This document shows, in pieces, positions 24,095 to 32,083 of a stretch of 37,412 nucleotides of DNA. The position numbers and the translations under genes are program-made. Source of the DNA: Actinobacteria bacterium UBA2184 (GTDB taxonomy: Bacteria > Actinomycetota > Coriobacteriia > Anaerosomatales > Anaerosomataceae); the NCBI GenBank assembly GCA_002328745.1, contig DCVQ01000033.1:44918-82329 (forward strand). The letters run 5' to 3'. The stretch's first letter is position 1. Every line of letters begins with the position of its first letter. The notes below the pieces were generated by a model. That model did no database searches. It was given only the letters and a program-made list of their open reading frames with translations, and was not told the DNA's origin.

Positions 24095-24607
24095 ATGGCC
24101 CATCTGCTGTTCGTGATCGCTCCCGAGGTCTTCCGCGACGAGGAGTACGCGGTCCCCAGGGAAGTGCTCGAGGGATACGGCGCGACCATCACGACTGCGA
24201 GCACGCGACCCGGCCTCTGCTCCGGCAAGCTCGGGATGACCGCCGAGGCGACGCTCTCGATCGCTGACGCCGATCCCGCGGCGTACGACGCCGTCGTCTT
24301 CATAGGCGGCGGCGGCGCGGCGGTCTACTTCGACGACCCCGCCGCCCACAAACTCGCCCGGGGAGCCTTCGACGCGGGCCGCATCGTGGCCGCGATCTGC
24401 ATCGCGCCCTCGATCATCGCTCACGCCTGGCTGCTCAGAGGCGTCAAGGCGACGGCGTTCCCCAGCCAGGAAGACGACCTTCACGCCCACGGAGCGCTGT
24501 GGTCGGGAGCGCCGGTGCAGGTGGACCTCCCTTTCATCACCGCCAACGGGCCCGAGGCCGCCCACGAGTTCGCCAGGGAGATCGCCCGCGCGCTCGGCCT
24601 GGCCTGA
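24095..24607 (+). CDS. DJ-1/PfpI-family protein
   Basis: A 170-residue class-I glutamine-amidotransferase-like protein. C102 sits on the nucleophile elbow in VAAICIAPSIIAHAWLL, with the acidic partner E17 in RDEEYAVP near the N-terminus, the pair that defines DJ-1-type proteins. The residue after the cysteine is isoleucine rather than the histidine of PfpI proteases, so protease activity is less likely; chaperone, glyoxalase-like or redox-sensing roles have been reported in the superfamily. ATG 24095 is preferred because AGGAG lies 6 nt upstream; ATG 24089 would leave no spacer. It precedes the rubrerythrin gene by 28 nt and they probably form one unit. Confidence 0.88.
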   Translation: MAHLLFVIAPEVFRDEEYAVPREVLEGYGATITTASTRPGLCSGKLGMTAEATLSIADADPAAYDAVVFIGGGGAAVYFDDPAAHKLARGAFDAGRIVAAICIAPSIIAHAWLLRGVKATAFPSQEDDLHAHGALWSGAPVQVDLPFITANGPEAAHEFAREIARALGLA

Positions 24608-24635
24608 CGTCCATCCCCGACAGGAAGGAATCACC

Positions 24636-25172
24636 ATGCAGCTCAAGATCTACCGGTGCCGCATCTGCGGCGAGGTCTATCTCGGCTACGAGGCGCCCGG
24701 GAACTGCCCGTTCTGCGGCGCTCACGTCGAGTATCTCGAGGGCCCCGAGAAGTACCCGGCGGACATCAACGATGTGCAACCGACCGAGACGGAGCGCGCC
24801 GACCTCGAGAGCTCAATCGAGCTCGAGACATCGAACTGCCGCTTCTACCTCGGCATGGCGCAGCGCAAGGACAATGACACGCTGCGCTCGACGTACAAGC
24901 GCCTGGCCAAGGTCGAGGCCGAGCACTGCGAGGTCTTCTGCAAGCTCGCGAAGCTCGACGTGCCCGACGACCTCATGACGCCCGGCGAGACCACCGGCTC
25001 GTGGGCGACCGACATCGAGGAGTCGCTCCGGCGCGAGAACCGGGCCTCGGCGCTGTACGCGTCGTTCTCGGAGCGCGCGACCAGCGGGCGCCTCAAGGAA
25101 GTATGGGACGCGGTGAGCGCGGTCGAGCAGGACCACATCACCCTCGACGAGCTCGCCAAGACCTACCTCTAG
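24636..25172 (+). CDS. Rubrerythrin with N-terminal rubredoxin-like domain
   Basis: A 178-residue protein with the rubredoxin-like metal site first (C8, C11, C24, C27) and a four-helix ferritin-like domain after it (about 50-178). Di-iron ligand candidates are E62 or E64, E95 and H98 in EAEH, E134 in RREN, and E164 and H167 in EQDH. The domain order is reversed relative to classical rubrerythrin, as in the reverse rubrerythrins of anaerobes. Such proteins reduce hydrogen peroxide with electrons from NADH oxidoreductases or rubredoxin. AAGGA precedes the ATG. Its neighbour is a DJ-1-like protein, consistent with oxidative-stress defence. Confidence 0.9.
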   Translation: MQLKIYRCRICGEVYLGYEAPGNCPFCGAHVEYLEGPEKYPADINDVQPTETERADLESSIELETSNCRFYLGMAQRKDNDTLRSTYKRLAKVEAEHCEVFCKLAKLDVPDDLMTPGETTGSWATDIEESLRRENRASALYASFSERATSGRLKEVWDAVSAVEQDHITLDELAKTYL

Positions 25173-25178
25173 CGTCCA

Positions 25179-25208
25179 GCGCCGGAAGCCTCCTAGAGCT
25201 CCCGGCGC
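25179..25208. terminator. Possible bidirectional hairpin between convergent genes
   Basis: GCGCCGG (25179-25185) and CCGGCGC (25202-25208) enclose 16 nt across the 20-nt gap between rubrerythrin and the ABC permease, reaching into the 3' end of the latter. There is no T tract. Confidence 0.35.
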
Positions 25209-25960
25209 CTGAACACCCATACCGCGACCGCCACGAGCACCACGGTGGCGGTCGCGGTCGTGACGAGCGGCCACAGCAGCTCCACAGGCTTGTCGGCCAC
25301 GATCTCCGCCGGTGCGTTCATCAGCCCGGCGGGCGAATACCGCTGAAGGGGTCCCCACAAAGTCGCGATGCTCAGTAGCATGAACGCGGCGAGCCCGAGC
25401 CCGGCGGCTCCCGCCTGGGAGTCGATCGACGCGGAAAGCGCCTCCATCAGCGCAAGGAAGAGCAGCGCCAGCACCAGCCAGGCCGCCGTGGAGGCCACGA
25501 GCCGGCCGACCGGCGCCTCGCCGAAGATTGCGAGCGTGACACCCCAGGTCACGACCGCGCCCACGGCGACGCTTGCGATCAGCAGCGCGGCGTGCGAGAC
25601 CGCCTTGGCCACGATGAACGCCGAGCGGTCGAGGGGCTTGGCGAGCACGAGCGCCGCCGTGCCGCTCCGGCGCTCCGAGGACACCATGCCGCCGAACATG
25701 ATGATCACGGCGAACAACACGATCTGCGAGAGGTTCTTCGCCCACTGGGCGTACGCGTCGACGTACGTCGGATCGGGCAGCTGTATCACGACGCCCGGCG
25801 TGTCCTGGGTCACCAGAGAGGAGACGAGCTCGGGTGTGAGCGCGGCCAGCGGCGGGCCGGACACCGCGAAGAACAGCACCATGCCGGGAAGAACCCAGAT
25901 GCGCCACGTGCGGACGATCTCCGCAAGCTCCTTGGCAAGAAACGCCCCGAATCCGCGCAT
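25193..25960 (-). CDS. ABC-2 type transporter permease
   Basis: A 255-residue membrane protein with about six helices and the ABC-2 layout: FLAKELAEIVRTWRIWVLPGM at the cytoplasmic start, a large extracytoplasmic loop after the first helix, then FGGMVSSERRSGTAALVLAKPLDRSAFI, the coupling segment typical of YxlG/NosY-like permeases. It would export an unidentified substrate with the preceding ATPase, whose stop codon overlaps its ATG by 1 nt (TGATG). GGGGGGAGG precedes the start. It is the last gene of the padR module. Confidence 0.88.
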   Translation of the reverse strand: MRGFGAFLAKELAEIVRTWRIWVLPGMVLFFAVSGPPLAALTPELVSSLVTQDTPGVVIQLPDPTYVDAYAQWAKNLSQIVLFAVIIMFGGMVSSERRSGTAALVLAKPLDRSAFIVAKAVSHAALLIASVAVGAVVTWGVTLAIFGEAPVGRLVASTAAWLVLALLFLALMEALSASIDSQAGAAGLGLAAFMLLSIATLWGPLQRYSPAGLMNAPAEIVADKPVELLWPLVTTATATVVLVAVAVWVFRRREL

Positions 25961-26886
25961 CACGCACCTCCCCCCACCAGGCCGACGAACACGTCTTCGA
26001 GCGAGACCTCGAGCGTGTCGAACCGCACCATGCCGAGACCGCTCCCGGCGACCGCAGCGGGGACAGCGTGCCGTGCGGCGTCGATGTCGCCCACGGCGAG
26101 CACCAGGGTGTTCGCGGCGGTCGTCTCCACGCCGGTCACCCACGGCTCGCGCGCAAGACGGTCGCCGAGCGCCGTCGCGTCGCCGGTGACCACCAGGATC
26201 AGGCGTGTCGAGCCATGCCTCGTCTTGAGGTCGCTCACCGACGCCTGTTCCACCACCCGGCCGCGATCGAGGACCGCGACCGTGTCGCACACGCGCTCGA
26301 CGTCGGCGAGGATGTGCGTGCTGAAGAACACGGTGGTCCTGCCGGAGAGCGCCGCCACCATGTCGAGCACGTCCTTGCGGCCGATAGGATCGAGCGCCGA
26401 GGTCGGCTCGTCCAGCAGCAGGAGCTTCGGCGCGTTCACGAGCGCCTGCGCCACGCCCAGCCGCTGCTTCATCCCTCGCGAGTAGCCGCCGATCCTGGTG
26501 CGGACGCCGTCGAGGCCCGCCATCTCGAGCAGGCCTGAGACCCGCGAGTCGAGCACGGCGCCTTCGAGGCCGAACAGCCGTCCCGCGAAGCGGAGGAACT
26601 CGGGCCCGGTCATCCAGTCGTAGAAGCCCGGCACGTCGGGCAGGTAGCCGATCGTTGCGCGCACGTCCGCGCTGCTCCCCACGACATCGTGGCCGAAGAC
26701 GCGCGCCTCGCCCTCTGTCGGCCGCGCAAGCCCGCTCAAGATGCGCAGCGTCGTGGTCTTGCCCGCGCCGTTGGGGCCGAGGAACCCGTAGACCGAGCCT
26801 TCGGCGACCTGCAGATCGACGCCGTCGAGGGCGCGGTTCTCGCCGTAGGCCTTGACGAGGCCCGCCATCTCGATCGCAGCCGTCAT
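25960..26886 (-). CDS. ABC transporter ATP-binding protein
   Basis: A 308-residue ATPase with Walker A GPNGAGKTTTL, the Q-loop region IGYLPDVPGFYDWMTG, the signature YSRGMKQRLGVAQAL, Walker B LLLLDEPTSAL and the switch histidine in FFSTHILADVE. The C-terminal 90 residues are a variable extension common in NosF/YxlF-type subunits. It pairs with the downstream permease. The ATG at 26886 overlaps the previous stop by 4 nt (ATGA), so the module is translationally coupled. Confidence 0.94.
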   Translation of the reverse strand: MTAAIEMAGLVKAYGENRALDGVDLQVAEGSVYGFLGPNGAGKTTTLRILSGLARPTEGEARVFGHDVVGSSADVRATIGYLPDVPGFYDWMTGPEFLRFAGRLFGLEGAVLDSRVSGLLEMAGLDGVRTRIGGYSRGMKQRLGVAQALVNAPKLLLLDEPTSALDPIGRKDVLDMVAALSGRTTVFFSTHILADVERVCDTVAVLDRGRVVEQASVSDLKTRHGSTRLILVVTGDATALGDRLAREPWVTGVETTAANTLVLAVGDIDAARHAVPAAVAGSGLGMVRFDTLEVSLEDVFVGLVGGGA

Positions 26887-27239
26887 GACCGCTCCCCGTC
26901 GTCCTCGCCGTAGAGCATGTCCGCGACGCGCTCGGCGCCTGGACGCGCGGCCGGCGGCGCGTCGGGCGAAGGGCCGGCGGCCATCGGCTCGATGACGGCC
27001 TGCGGCTTGCGGGCGAACGCGAAGAACGCGATCGACCCGACGATCTCGCCGAAGACGACGATCAACACCCACACCCAGCGCTTCCCGAAGATGAGACGCT
27101 CCTCGGGCGTCTTGAACATCACGATCAGCGCAGCCACCATGAGCACCATCTGGACAGCCAGCAGCACCACCAGCATGGTCACCACGCCGGCGGGCAGCGC
27201 CTCCACCTGCTTCGAGATGCTATCTGCGAACGATGCCAT
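26883..27239 (-). CDS. PLDc_N-domain small membrane protein (YxlE-like)
   Basis: A 118-residue protein with two membrane helices (about 14-36 and 48-68) separated by FKTPEERLIFGKRWVW, the pattern of phospholipase-D-nuclease N-terminal (PLDc_N) domains that usually stand alone. A proline/alanine-rich cytoplasmic tail follows. In Bacillus subtilis a similar protein, YxlE, sits directly ahead of the ABC genes yxlF and yxlG in the sigY operon, the same order as here. The ATG at 27239 follows GAGAGGAG and lies 1 nt after the upstream stop. Confidence 0.8.
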   Translation of the reverse strand: MASFADSISKQVEALPAGVVTMLVVLLAVQMVLMVAALIVMFKTPEERLIFGKRWVWVLIVVFGEIVGSIAFFAFARKPQAVIEPMAAGPSPDAPPAARPGAERVADMLYGEDDGERS

Positions 27240-27240
27240 T

Positions 27241-28134
27241 TCAGGACTCCTCTCCGGGCGCGGCAAGACTGTCGCGCCATTCGGCACGCATGCCGGCACG
27301 GACCGGCAGATACAGGACCAGGAACGAGACCGCCACAGCACCCAGGATGACGAGCACCATCCAGTTGCCGTGCCCGGCTCCCCGCGCGTCCGCGACGGTG
27401 ATGGCCGCGATCGCTGCTCCGAGCGATGAGAGCAGCCCGAGCACCGCGGCGGCGAGCACGCGAGTCCTCGCCGGTGTGCCGCGACGCAGCACCCGCGCGT
27501 AGGCGACCGCCACGGGGAGCACGGTCACCGCAAGCAGGAAGCCCACGGCCGTCGCCTTCGGCGCCCAATCGTCCGGCGCCCCCGAAACGCCCCAGTGAAC
27601 GGGCACCTCGGCGGGCAGGCCCGTCCACGCCGTCGCCACGAGCACCACCGTCGCGAGCGCGAAGAGCGCAGGCACCGCCATCGCGAGCGCGACCGCCTTC
27701 GGCGGGATGCGGCGGAACGCCTCGTCGCCGCTGTCATCGGGCCGGATGAGGCCGATCTTCACGGCCACGGCACCGAAGTTGATCGTCCAGCCGACGCCGA
27801 ACAGGCGCGGCGTGAAGATGCGCGGATCCGCGGGATTCCAGATGCGCTCGCCGACGCGCTCGGCCGAGGCGCCCCGGAAGTCGTACGGCATGCCGAGGAT
27901 GCGGCCCTGAGGCACCGCGCTGCCGTCGGCCGGTCCGCTCACCGCTTCCCGGACCGACGCGGCGTAGGTCGCCGGGTCGCCGACCGCCTCGATGGCGGCG
28001 GCCTCACCTCTGCGGGCGGCATCGTCGCGCAGCAGCGACTCAAGCTCGCGCAGCGCTTCGGCGCGCTCGCGCTCCGGCAGGCCGGAGAGCTCCTCGCGAA
28101 CCGCCGCGAGATACGTTGCGATCGTCTCAGGCAC
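27241..28134 (-). CDS. HAAS-type/DUF1648 membrane protein
   Basis: A 297-residue protein. Residues 1-60 are the helical HAAS-like domain (YLAAVREELSGLPERERAEA then LRELESLL) that typically accompanies PadR regulators and may bind them. The middle (about 75-140) has NPADPRIFTPRLFGVGWTIN, resembling DUF5808; VPVHWGVSGAPDDWAPK is a DUF1648-like motif flanked by helices, and four to six membrane helices complete the protein. GTG 28134 follows GAGGAGG and overlaps the padR end by 8 nt. Its likely role is membrane sensing or anti-regulator function for PadR; this is inference from genomic pairing. Confidence 0.78.
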   Translation of the reverse strand: MPETIATYLAAVREELSGLPERERAEALRELESLLRDDAARRGEAAAIEAVGDPATYAASVREAVSGPADGSAVPQGRILGMPYDFRGASAERVGERIWNPADPRIFTPRLFGVGWTINFGAVAVKIGLIRPDDSGDEAFRRIPPKAVALAMAVPALFALATVVLVATAWTGLPAEVPVHWGVSGAPDDWAPKATAVGFLLAVTVLPVAVAYARVLRRGTPARTRVLAAAVLGLLSSLGAAIAAITVADARGAGHGNWMVLVILGAVAVSFLVLYLPVRAGMRAEWRDSLAAPGEES

Positions 28135-28477
28135 GCCGATCCACCTCCTCGAGCAATGCGTCGAGCGCGGCAGACAGGCCGCGCCATGAAGCCGCCATCT
28201 CGGCCAGCTCCGTGCGTCCCGCACGCGATAGCCGGTAGTACTTGCGCGGCGGTCCGACCGGCGACTCGCGCCAGGTGGTCTCGACGACTCCGGACTTGCC
28301 GAGCCGACCGAGCAGCGGGTACACGGTACCGGCGCTCGCCTCCAGGCCGGGCCGGGCCGCAAGTCCCTCCACGATCTCGACGCCGTAGAGTTCGCCCGCG
28401 TCGAGCAGCGCGAGTATCGCGAGTTCGAGCGCACCCTTCCGGAACTGTGACACGCGGCCGTCACGGTCTCCCGCCAT
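28127..28477 (-). CDS. PadR-family transcriptional regulator
   Basis: A 116-residue winged-helix repressor: GALELAILALLDAGELYGVE, SAGTVYPLLGRLGKSGVVE and RKYYRLSRAGRTEL are the standard PadR landmarks, and the C-terminal helix would mediate dimerisation. PadR proteins repress stress or export genes and are released by small hydrophobic ligands. It heads the five-gene module ending in the ABC permease and probably controls it and itself through the repeats just upstream. Confidence 0.94.
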   Translation of the reverse strand: MAGDRDGRVSQFRKGALELAILALLDAGELYGVEIVEGLAARPGLEASAGTVYPLLGRLGKSGVVETTWRESPVGPPRKYYRLSRAGRTELAEMAASWRGLSAALDALLEEVDRRA

Positions 28478-28509
28478 GCTCGTCCCTTCTCCGGGATCGC
28501 CGATCCTCC

Positions 28510-28542
28510 CTACCTTGTATCACCATCTACCTTGTTGTGCAA
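28510..28542 (-). promoter_or_regulatory. padR promoter with direct repeats (candidate operator)
   Basis: On the minus strand TTGCAC (28542-28537) and TACAAG (28519-28514) are 17 nt apart. The 9-mer ACAAGGTAG occurs twice (28535-28527 and 28518-28510), exactly 17 bp apart, once in the spacer and once over the -10. Binding there would block the promoter, as expected for PadR autorepression. Confidence 0.5.
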
Positions 28543-28586
28543 GTTACCGTCGGTGCTTCGCTGCCGCAGATGCAGTGCGAGGAACG

Positions 28587-29630
28587 TCAGCGGTCCGCCA
28601 TGCCTCGTGCCCAGGCGCGGGCCCAGTACACCCAGAACGCCGGGATCTCACGCACGACCAGCGCGGGTGTCTGCGGAATCGGGCGGCTCGCCTCGGCGGG
28701 CACGGTGTAGACCGTCAGCCCCGCGGCCCGATACGCCATCTTGATGCGCGGGAGATGGTAGAACTGGCTCACCACAAGCACGCGCGTGGTGCCGTCTTCC
28801 ACGAACATCCGCATCGTGTTCTCGACCGTGCGGTCCGTGTCGATCCCGTCGCCGTCGAGCGCGATCGCACTCGCGGGGACGCCGAGCAAGACCGCGCGAT
28901 CGCGCATCGCGACCGTCTCGTCGTACCCGCTCTCCCCCACCCCGCCGGACATCACGATGGTGCCGACAAGCCCGTCGTGATAGAGCCCGGCGGCCGTGCG
29001 GACGCGGTCTTCGAGCGACGTCGAGAGCGCTCCGTTCGGCAGCACCCTGGCGCCGAAGACGACCGCCACCTCGGCCGGCCTCCGGTAGTCGGTGGTGCCG
29101 AAGAACCACACGTGCGCGAGCGGGAAGGCGATCGCCACCGCGATGACCACGGCCACCACGCCGGCGAGTTCGATTCGCCGTCGAGATGCCGGGGCGCGAT
29201 CGCGCCACACCGCCCACCCGAGGAACGCGAAGCACGCGGCCACCACGACGCTGAAGGGCACACCCAAGGCGGGAGCGATCTCGCCGGCGCGCCACACCGC
29301 GTAGAAGCCCGCGGCGTTCCAGAGCGCGGCCAGCACCAGGAGCGCGCTCGCGCACGCGGTGGCGAGCCGCCGACGACGGGCCATCGACGGCGCGATCCCG
29401 TACGCCACGAGCAATCCCGCCGCCAGCCACAGGGTGGCGGACACCCAGGACGGCGCTCCGCCGAGGTCGATCCACCAGAGGTCTTCGGTGGACCCGGTCC
29501 GGAACGCCACGGCGGCGTTCGCCAGCGAGAAGGCGCCGAAGAAGAGCGCCAGGCCGCGCGCGACGACGCGCGCCGCGATACGCGCCGCGACCCATCGCCC
29601 CTTCACCCCGGGCGTGCGCTCCTCGCCCAC
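28587..29630 (-). CDS. YdcF/SanA-like DUF218 membrane protein
   Basis: A 347-residue protein with four to five N-terminal helices followed by a DUF218 domain (about 195-335): VAVVFGARVLPNGALSTSLE, GTIVMSGGVGESGYDE and VLVVSQFYHLPRIKMAYRAAG are characteristic. DUF218 proteins such as SanA, ElyC and YdcF are linked to envelope biogenesis and vancomycin sensitivity in enterobacteria; their chemistry is unsettled. GTG 29630, just after the upstream stop with AGGGG about 7 nt away, is preferred; ATG 29666 and GTG 29606 are alternatives. It is the last gene of the run starting at thiI. Confidence 0.82.
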   Translation of the reverse strand: MGEERTPGVKGRWVAARIAARVVARGLALFFGAFSLANAAVAFRTGSTEDLWWIDLGGAPSWVSATLWLAAGLLVAYGIAPSMARRRRLATACASALLVLAALWNAAGFYAVWRAGEIAPALGVPFSVVVAACFAFLGWAVWRDRAPASRRRIELAGVVAVVIAVAIAFPLAHVWFFGTTDYRRPAEVAVVFGARVLPNGALSTSLEDRVRTAAGLYHDGLVGTIVMSGGVGESGYDETVAMRDRAVLLGVPASAIALDGDGIDTDRTVENTMRMFVEDGTTRVLVVSQFYHLPRIKMAYRAAGLTVYTVPAEASRPIPQTPALVVREIPAFWVYWARAWARGMADR

Positions 29631-29631
29631 C

Positions 29632-30768
29632 TCAGGCCCCTGCCACACGCTCGAAGGCCGCCGCATAGTGCACCGCGAGCGCCTCGAACGTGAACGGTTC
29701 GGCCAGGTTGCGAGCGGCGCCGGGCTCGGGCCGCTCCAGCACGAGCGAGCGCAGCCGCGCCACGAGCGCGTCGTCGGTCTCGTACACGAACCGGGGCGGA
29801 TACAGCTCGGGATACGCGAGCCTGGCCGGGACGAGCGGCGTGCAGCCCGCGTAGCACGCCTCGATCATCGCGAGGCCGAAGAACTCGTTGCGCGCCGTCG
29901 AGACCGCCACATCCGCGCTTGCGAGCAGGCGCGCGTACTCCTCTCGCGAGGCCGGCTCGCCGAGATGCACGAGACGCTCCCCGAGGGCCGACGCCGCCCC
30001 GGCGACCAGCGTCTCTGTCTCCCGGAAGGCCTGCCCCGCCACCGCGACCTCGAAATCGAGCCCTTCGGCGGCGAGCGCCCCGACCGCTGCCAGGAAGGCG
30101 TCGGGGTCCTTGTCGTGCTCCCAGCGGTGCGGCCAGACGATGCGCGGCTTCTGCCCGCGCACCACCGGCGCGGCATCGAGCGCCGCGGGGTCGAACGGCG
30201 GCGCGAGCACCGAGGACTTCGCCGCGATCCGCTCGGCCACGCCCGCGGGGCGGTGGTCCGGGAACTCGCGCAGGAAGCCGGGGATCTCGGCGATGAAGCC
30301 CTCGAGGTTGTAGCGGGTGTTGAAGAGGCACGCGTCGGCGGCGAGCGCGCTCGTGATGTTGGTGAGCGCGAACTGGTAGTCCCACTCGGCGGTGTGCCGC
30401 ACCGGGTAGAGCAGCTGGTTCTCGTGGAAGTACACGATCGCGGGAACGCCGGCGACCGCGTCTCTGGCGAGCGCGATGAACTCGGCGAGGTTCACGAACG
30501 TGCTGGCATACACGAGGTCCCACGCGCACTGCGGGCGCGGCCGGCCGTACTCGCCCTCGGGGTGCGCTTCGCGCCACGCCGCCGCGAGCTCGCGGGCCTG
30601 AACCGCCATCGTGATCGCCGAGCCGCGCATGCGCCACTTCCACTTGCGCGGCGGCAGCGTGAGCACGTCGAACGCGAACCCGCGCTCGCCGAGACGCGCG
30701 ACGAGCCCGTCGAGCACCGCCCGGTGAGAGCCGCCGTAGTACGGCTCGAGAGCCAGTACGCGCATCAT
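29632..30768 (-). CDS. GTDC1/QTMAN-like glycosyltransferase (tRNA-queuosine mannosyltransferase homologue)
   Basis: A 378-residue GT-B glycosyltransferase. The N-terminal EPYYGGSHRAVLDGL (8-22) and TLPPRKWKWRMRGSA (37-51) are the distinctive DUF3524 blocks of GTDC1, and the C-terminal domain has IVWPHRWEHDKDP and the GT4 nucleotide-sugar motif STARNEFFGLAMIEACYAG. Human GTDC1 (QTMAN) adds mannose to queuosine-34 of tRNA-Asp. The gene overlaps thiI, another tRNA-modifying enzyme, by 4 nt, which favours a tRNA role. No queuosine synthesis gene is in the window, and a lipid or polysaccharide substrate cannot be excluded. Start ATG 30768; ATG 30765 is possible. Confidence 0.85.
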   Translation of the reverse strand: MMRVLALEPYYGGSHRAVLDGLVARLGERGFAFDVLTLPPRKWKWRMRGSAITMAVQARELAAAWREAHPEGEYGRPRPQCAWDLVYASTFVNLAEFIALARDAVAGVPAIVYFHENQLLYPVRHTAEWDYQFALTNITSALAADACLFNTRYNLEGFIAEIPGFLREFPDHRPAGVAERIAAKSSVLAPPFDPAALDAAPVVRGQKPRIVWPHRWEHDKDPDAFLAAVGALAAEGLDFEVAVAGQAFRETETLVAGAASALGERLVHLGEPASREEYARLLASADVAVSTARNEFFGLAMIEACYAGCTPLVPARLAYPELYPPRFVYETDDALVARLRSLVLERPEPGAARNLAEPFTFEALAVHYAAAFERVAGA

Positions 30769-31994
30769 GGCCGCACCGCCGGAGCAGTGCGCTTGCGCCA
30801 GGGCCCGTCGAAGTCCGCCGACGTCATACCGGCAAGCGCCCGCTCCACCAGGCCGTCGATGTCCAGGGCCACCTCGGCCTCCTCGACGACGCCGAGCGAC
30901 GCGTGCGTCTCGGGCGCGCGCGGCATGAACAGCGAGCAGCAGTCGTCGTCGCTTGCGATCGAGAGGTCGTAGGTCCCGATCTGGCTGGCGCGCTCCATGA
31001 TCTCGAGCTTGTCCGAGCCGATCAGCGGGCGAAGGACGGGCAGCCTCGCCACCGCGTCCACGGCCGCGATGTTCTCGAGCGTCTGCGATGCCACCTGGCC
31101 GAGGCTTTCCCCCGTGACGAGAGCTCCCGCGCGCTCGGCCGCGGCCACCCGTTCGGCCACGCGCATCATGAACCTCCGGTAGAGCAGGACGCGCAGGGAC
31201 TCGGGCGTCGCGAGCGCGATCTCGCGCTGCACGTCGCCGAAGGGCACCACGTACAGGCGGCGCATGCCGCCGGAGCGCGAAAGAACGCCGGCGAGGTCCG
31301 CCGCGAGGCGCTCCGACCGCCCCGGCGTCTGAGGGCGGCCGGAGAAGTGGATACCGACCACGGTGGCGCCCCGGCGCATCACCTGCCACGCGGCCACCGG
31401 CGAGTCGATGCCGGCAGACAGTAGCGCGACCACCGTCCCCGAGACGCCCACGGGCAGTCCTCCGGGGCCTGCGATGCGCCGCGCGTAGGCGTACGCACGC
31501 GCCTGAACCACCTCGACGGCGCACGTGATATCGGGCGCGCCGAGATCCACGCCCAGGCCGGTCGCCTGACGCACCGCGTCACCGAGCCGCTCGTTCATCG
31601 CCAGGCTGCGCTCGGCGTAGTCGGTGGCCGAACGACGGGCGTCGATGCGGAACGTCCGGGGCCGGGCGGACGCGGGTGCGCCGCCCGCGAGGCGGGCCAT
31701 CTCCTCGAGCGTGACCTCGACCGCCGCCGCCTCCATCGCCTCGGGCTCCCGCGCGCATTCGATCGCGTAGCCCGCGTACGCCACGCCGGGCGTGCGCGCG
31801 ATCGCCGCGAGGACCTCGTCGGCGCGGGACTCGTCGGGGACGGGCACGGTGATGCGCCGCGACAGGCGCGTGGCGCGCGCGCCGGTGATCGGCTCGGTGG
31901 CCCACCTGAGATTGGTCTGCAGCCGTCGCTCGAAATCCGCGCGATTGTGCCCCTTCAGGCCGATCTCGTGGTAGTGGACGAGCACGACCCGCAC
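30765..31994 (-). CDS. thiI: tRNA 4-thiouridine synthase ThiI (no rhodanese domain)
   Basis: A 409-residue protein: ferredoxin-like and THUMP domains first (LVHYHEIGLKGHNRADFE at the start, THUMP to about 175), then the PP-loop adenylation domain with LLSAGIDSPVAAW (SAGIDS at 193-198) and GESLGQVASQTLENI. DCCSLFMP holds C352 and C353, near the disulphide cysteine of E. coli ThiI (C344). The C-terminal rhodanese domain is absent, as in many Gram-positive and archaeal members, so sulphur must come from another donor. The PP-loop's usual second glycine is alanine. GTG 31994 with AAAGGGG about 9 nt upstream; a hairpin separates it from rpoZ. Confidence 0.94.
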   Translation of the reverse strand: MRVVLVHYHEIGLKGHNRADFERRLQTNLRWATEPITGARATRLSRRITVPVPDESRADEVLAAIARTPGVAYAGYAIECAREPEAMEAAAVEVTLEEMARLAGGAPASARPRTFRIDARRSATDYAERSLAMNERLGDAVRQATGLGVDLGAPDITCAVEVVQARAYAYARRIAGPGGLPVGVSGTVVALLSAGIDSPVAAWQVMRRGATVVGIHFSGRPQTPGRSERLAADLAGVLSRSGGMRRLYVVPFGDVQREIALATPESLRVLLYRRFMMRVAERVAAAERAGALVTGESLGQVASQTLENIAAVDAVARLPVLRPLIGSDKLEIMERASQIGTYDLSIASDDDCCSLFMPRAPETHASLGVVEEAEVALDIDGLVERALAGMTSADFDGPWRKRTAPAVRP

Positions 31995-32018
31995 GCCATC
32001 ACACCCCTTTGGAGACAA

Positions 32019-32055
32019 CGATGCCCCGGCCGGCTGATGCGGCTCCGGGGCATCG
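32019..32055 (-). terminator. Terminator or attenuator between rpoZ and thiI
   Basis: Perfect 11-nt arms CGATGCCCCGG (32019-32029) and CCGGGGCATCG (32045-32055) enclose 15 nt, 29 nt after the rpoZ stop. On the minus strand TTGTCTCC follows. The thiI ribosome-binding site lies only about 10 nt further, so partial read-through would set the thiI level, or the stem may shape the thiI leader. Confidence 0.65.
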
Positions 32056-32083
32056 GCAAGCGACGCGCAGCCGAACGGGACGG

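Noticed and set aside
24095..24607. PfpI-type intracellular protease
   Set aside because: The histidine that normally follows the nucleophilic cysteine in PfpI proteases is isoleucine here, so the broader DJ-1/PfpI label is kept.
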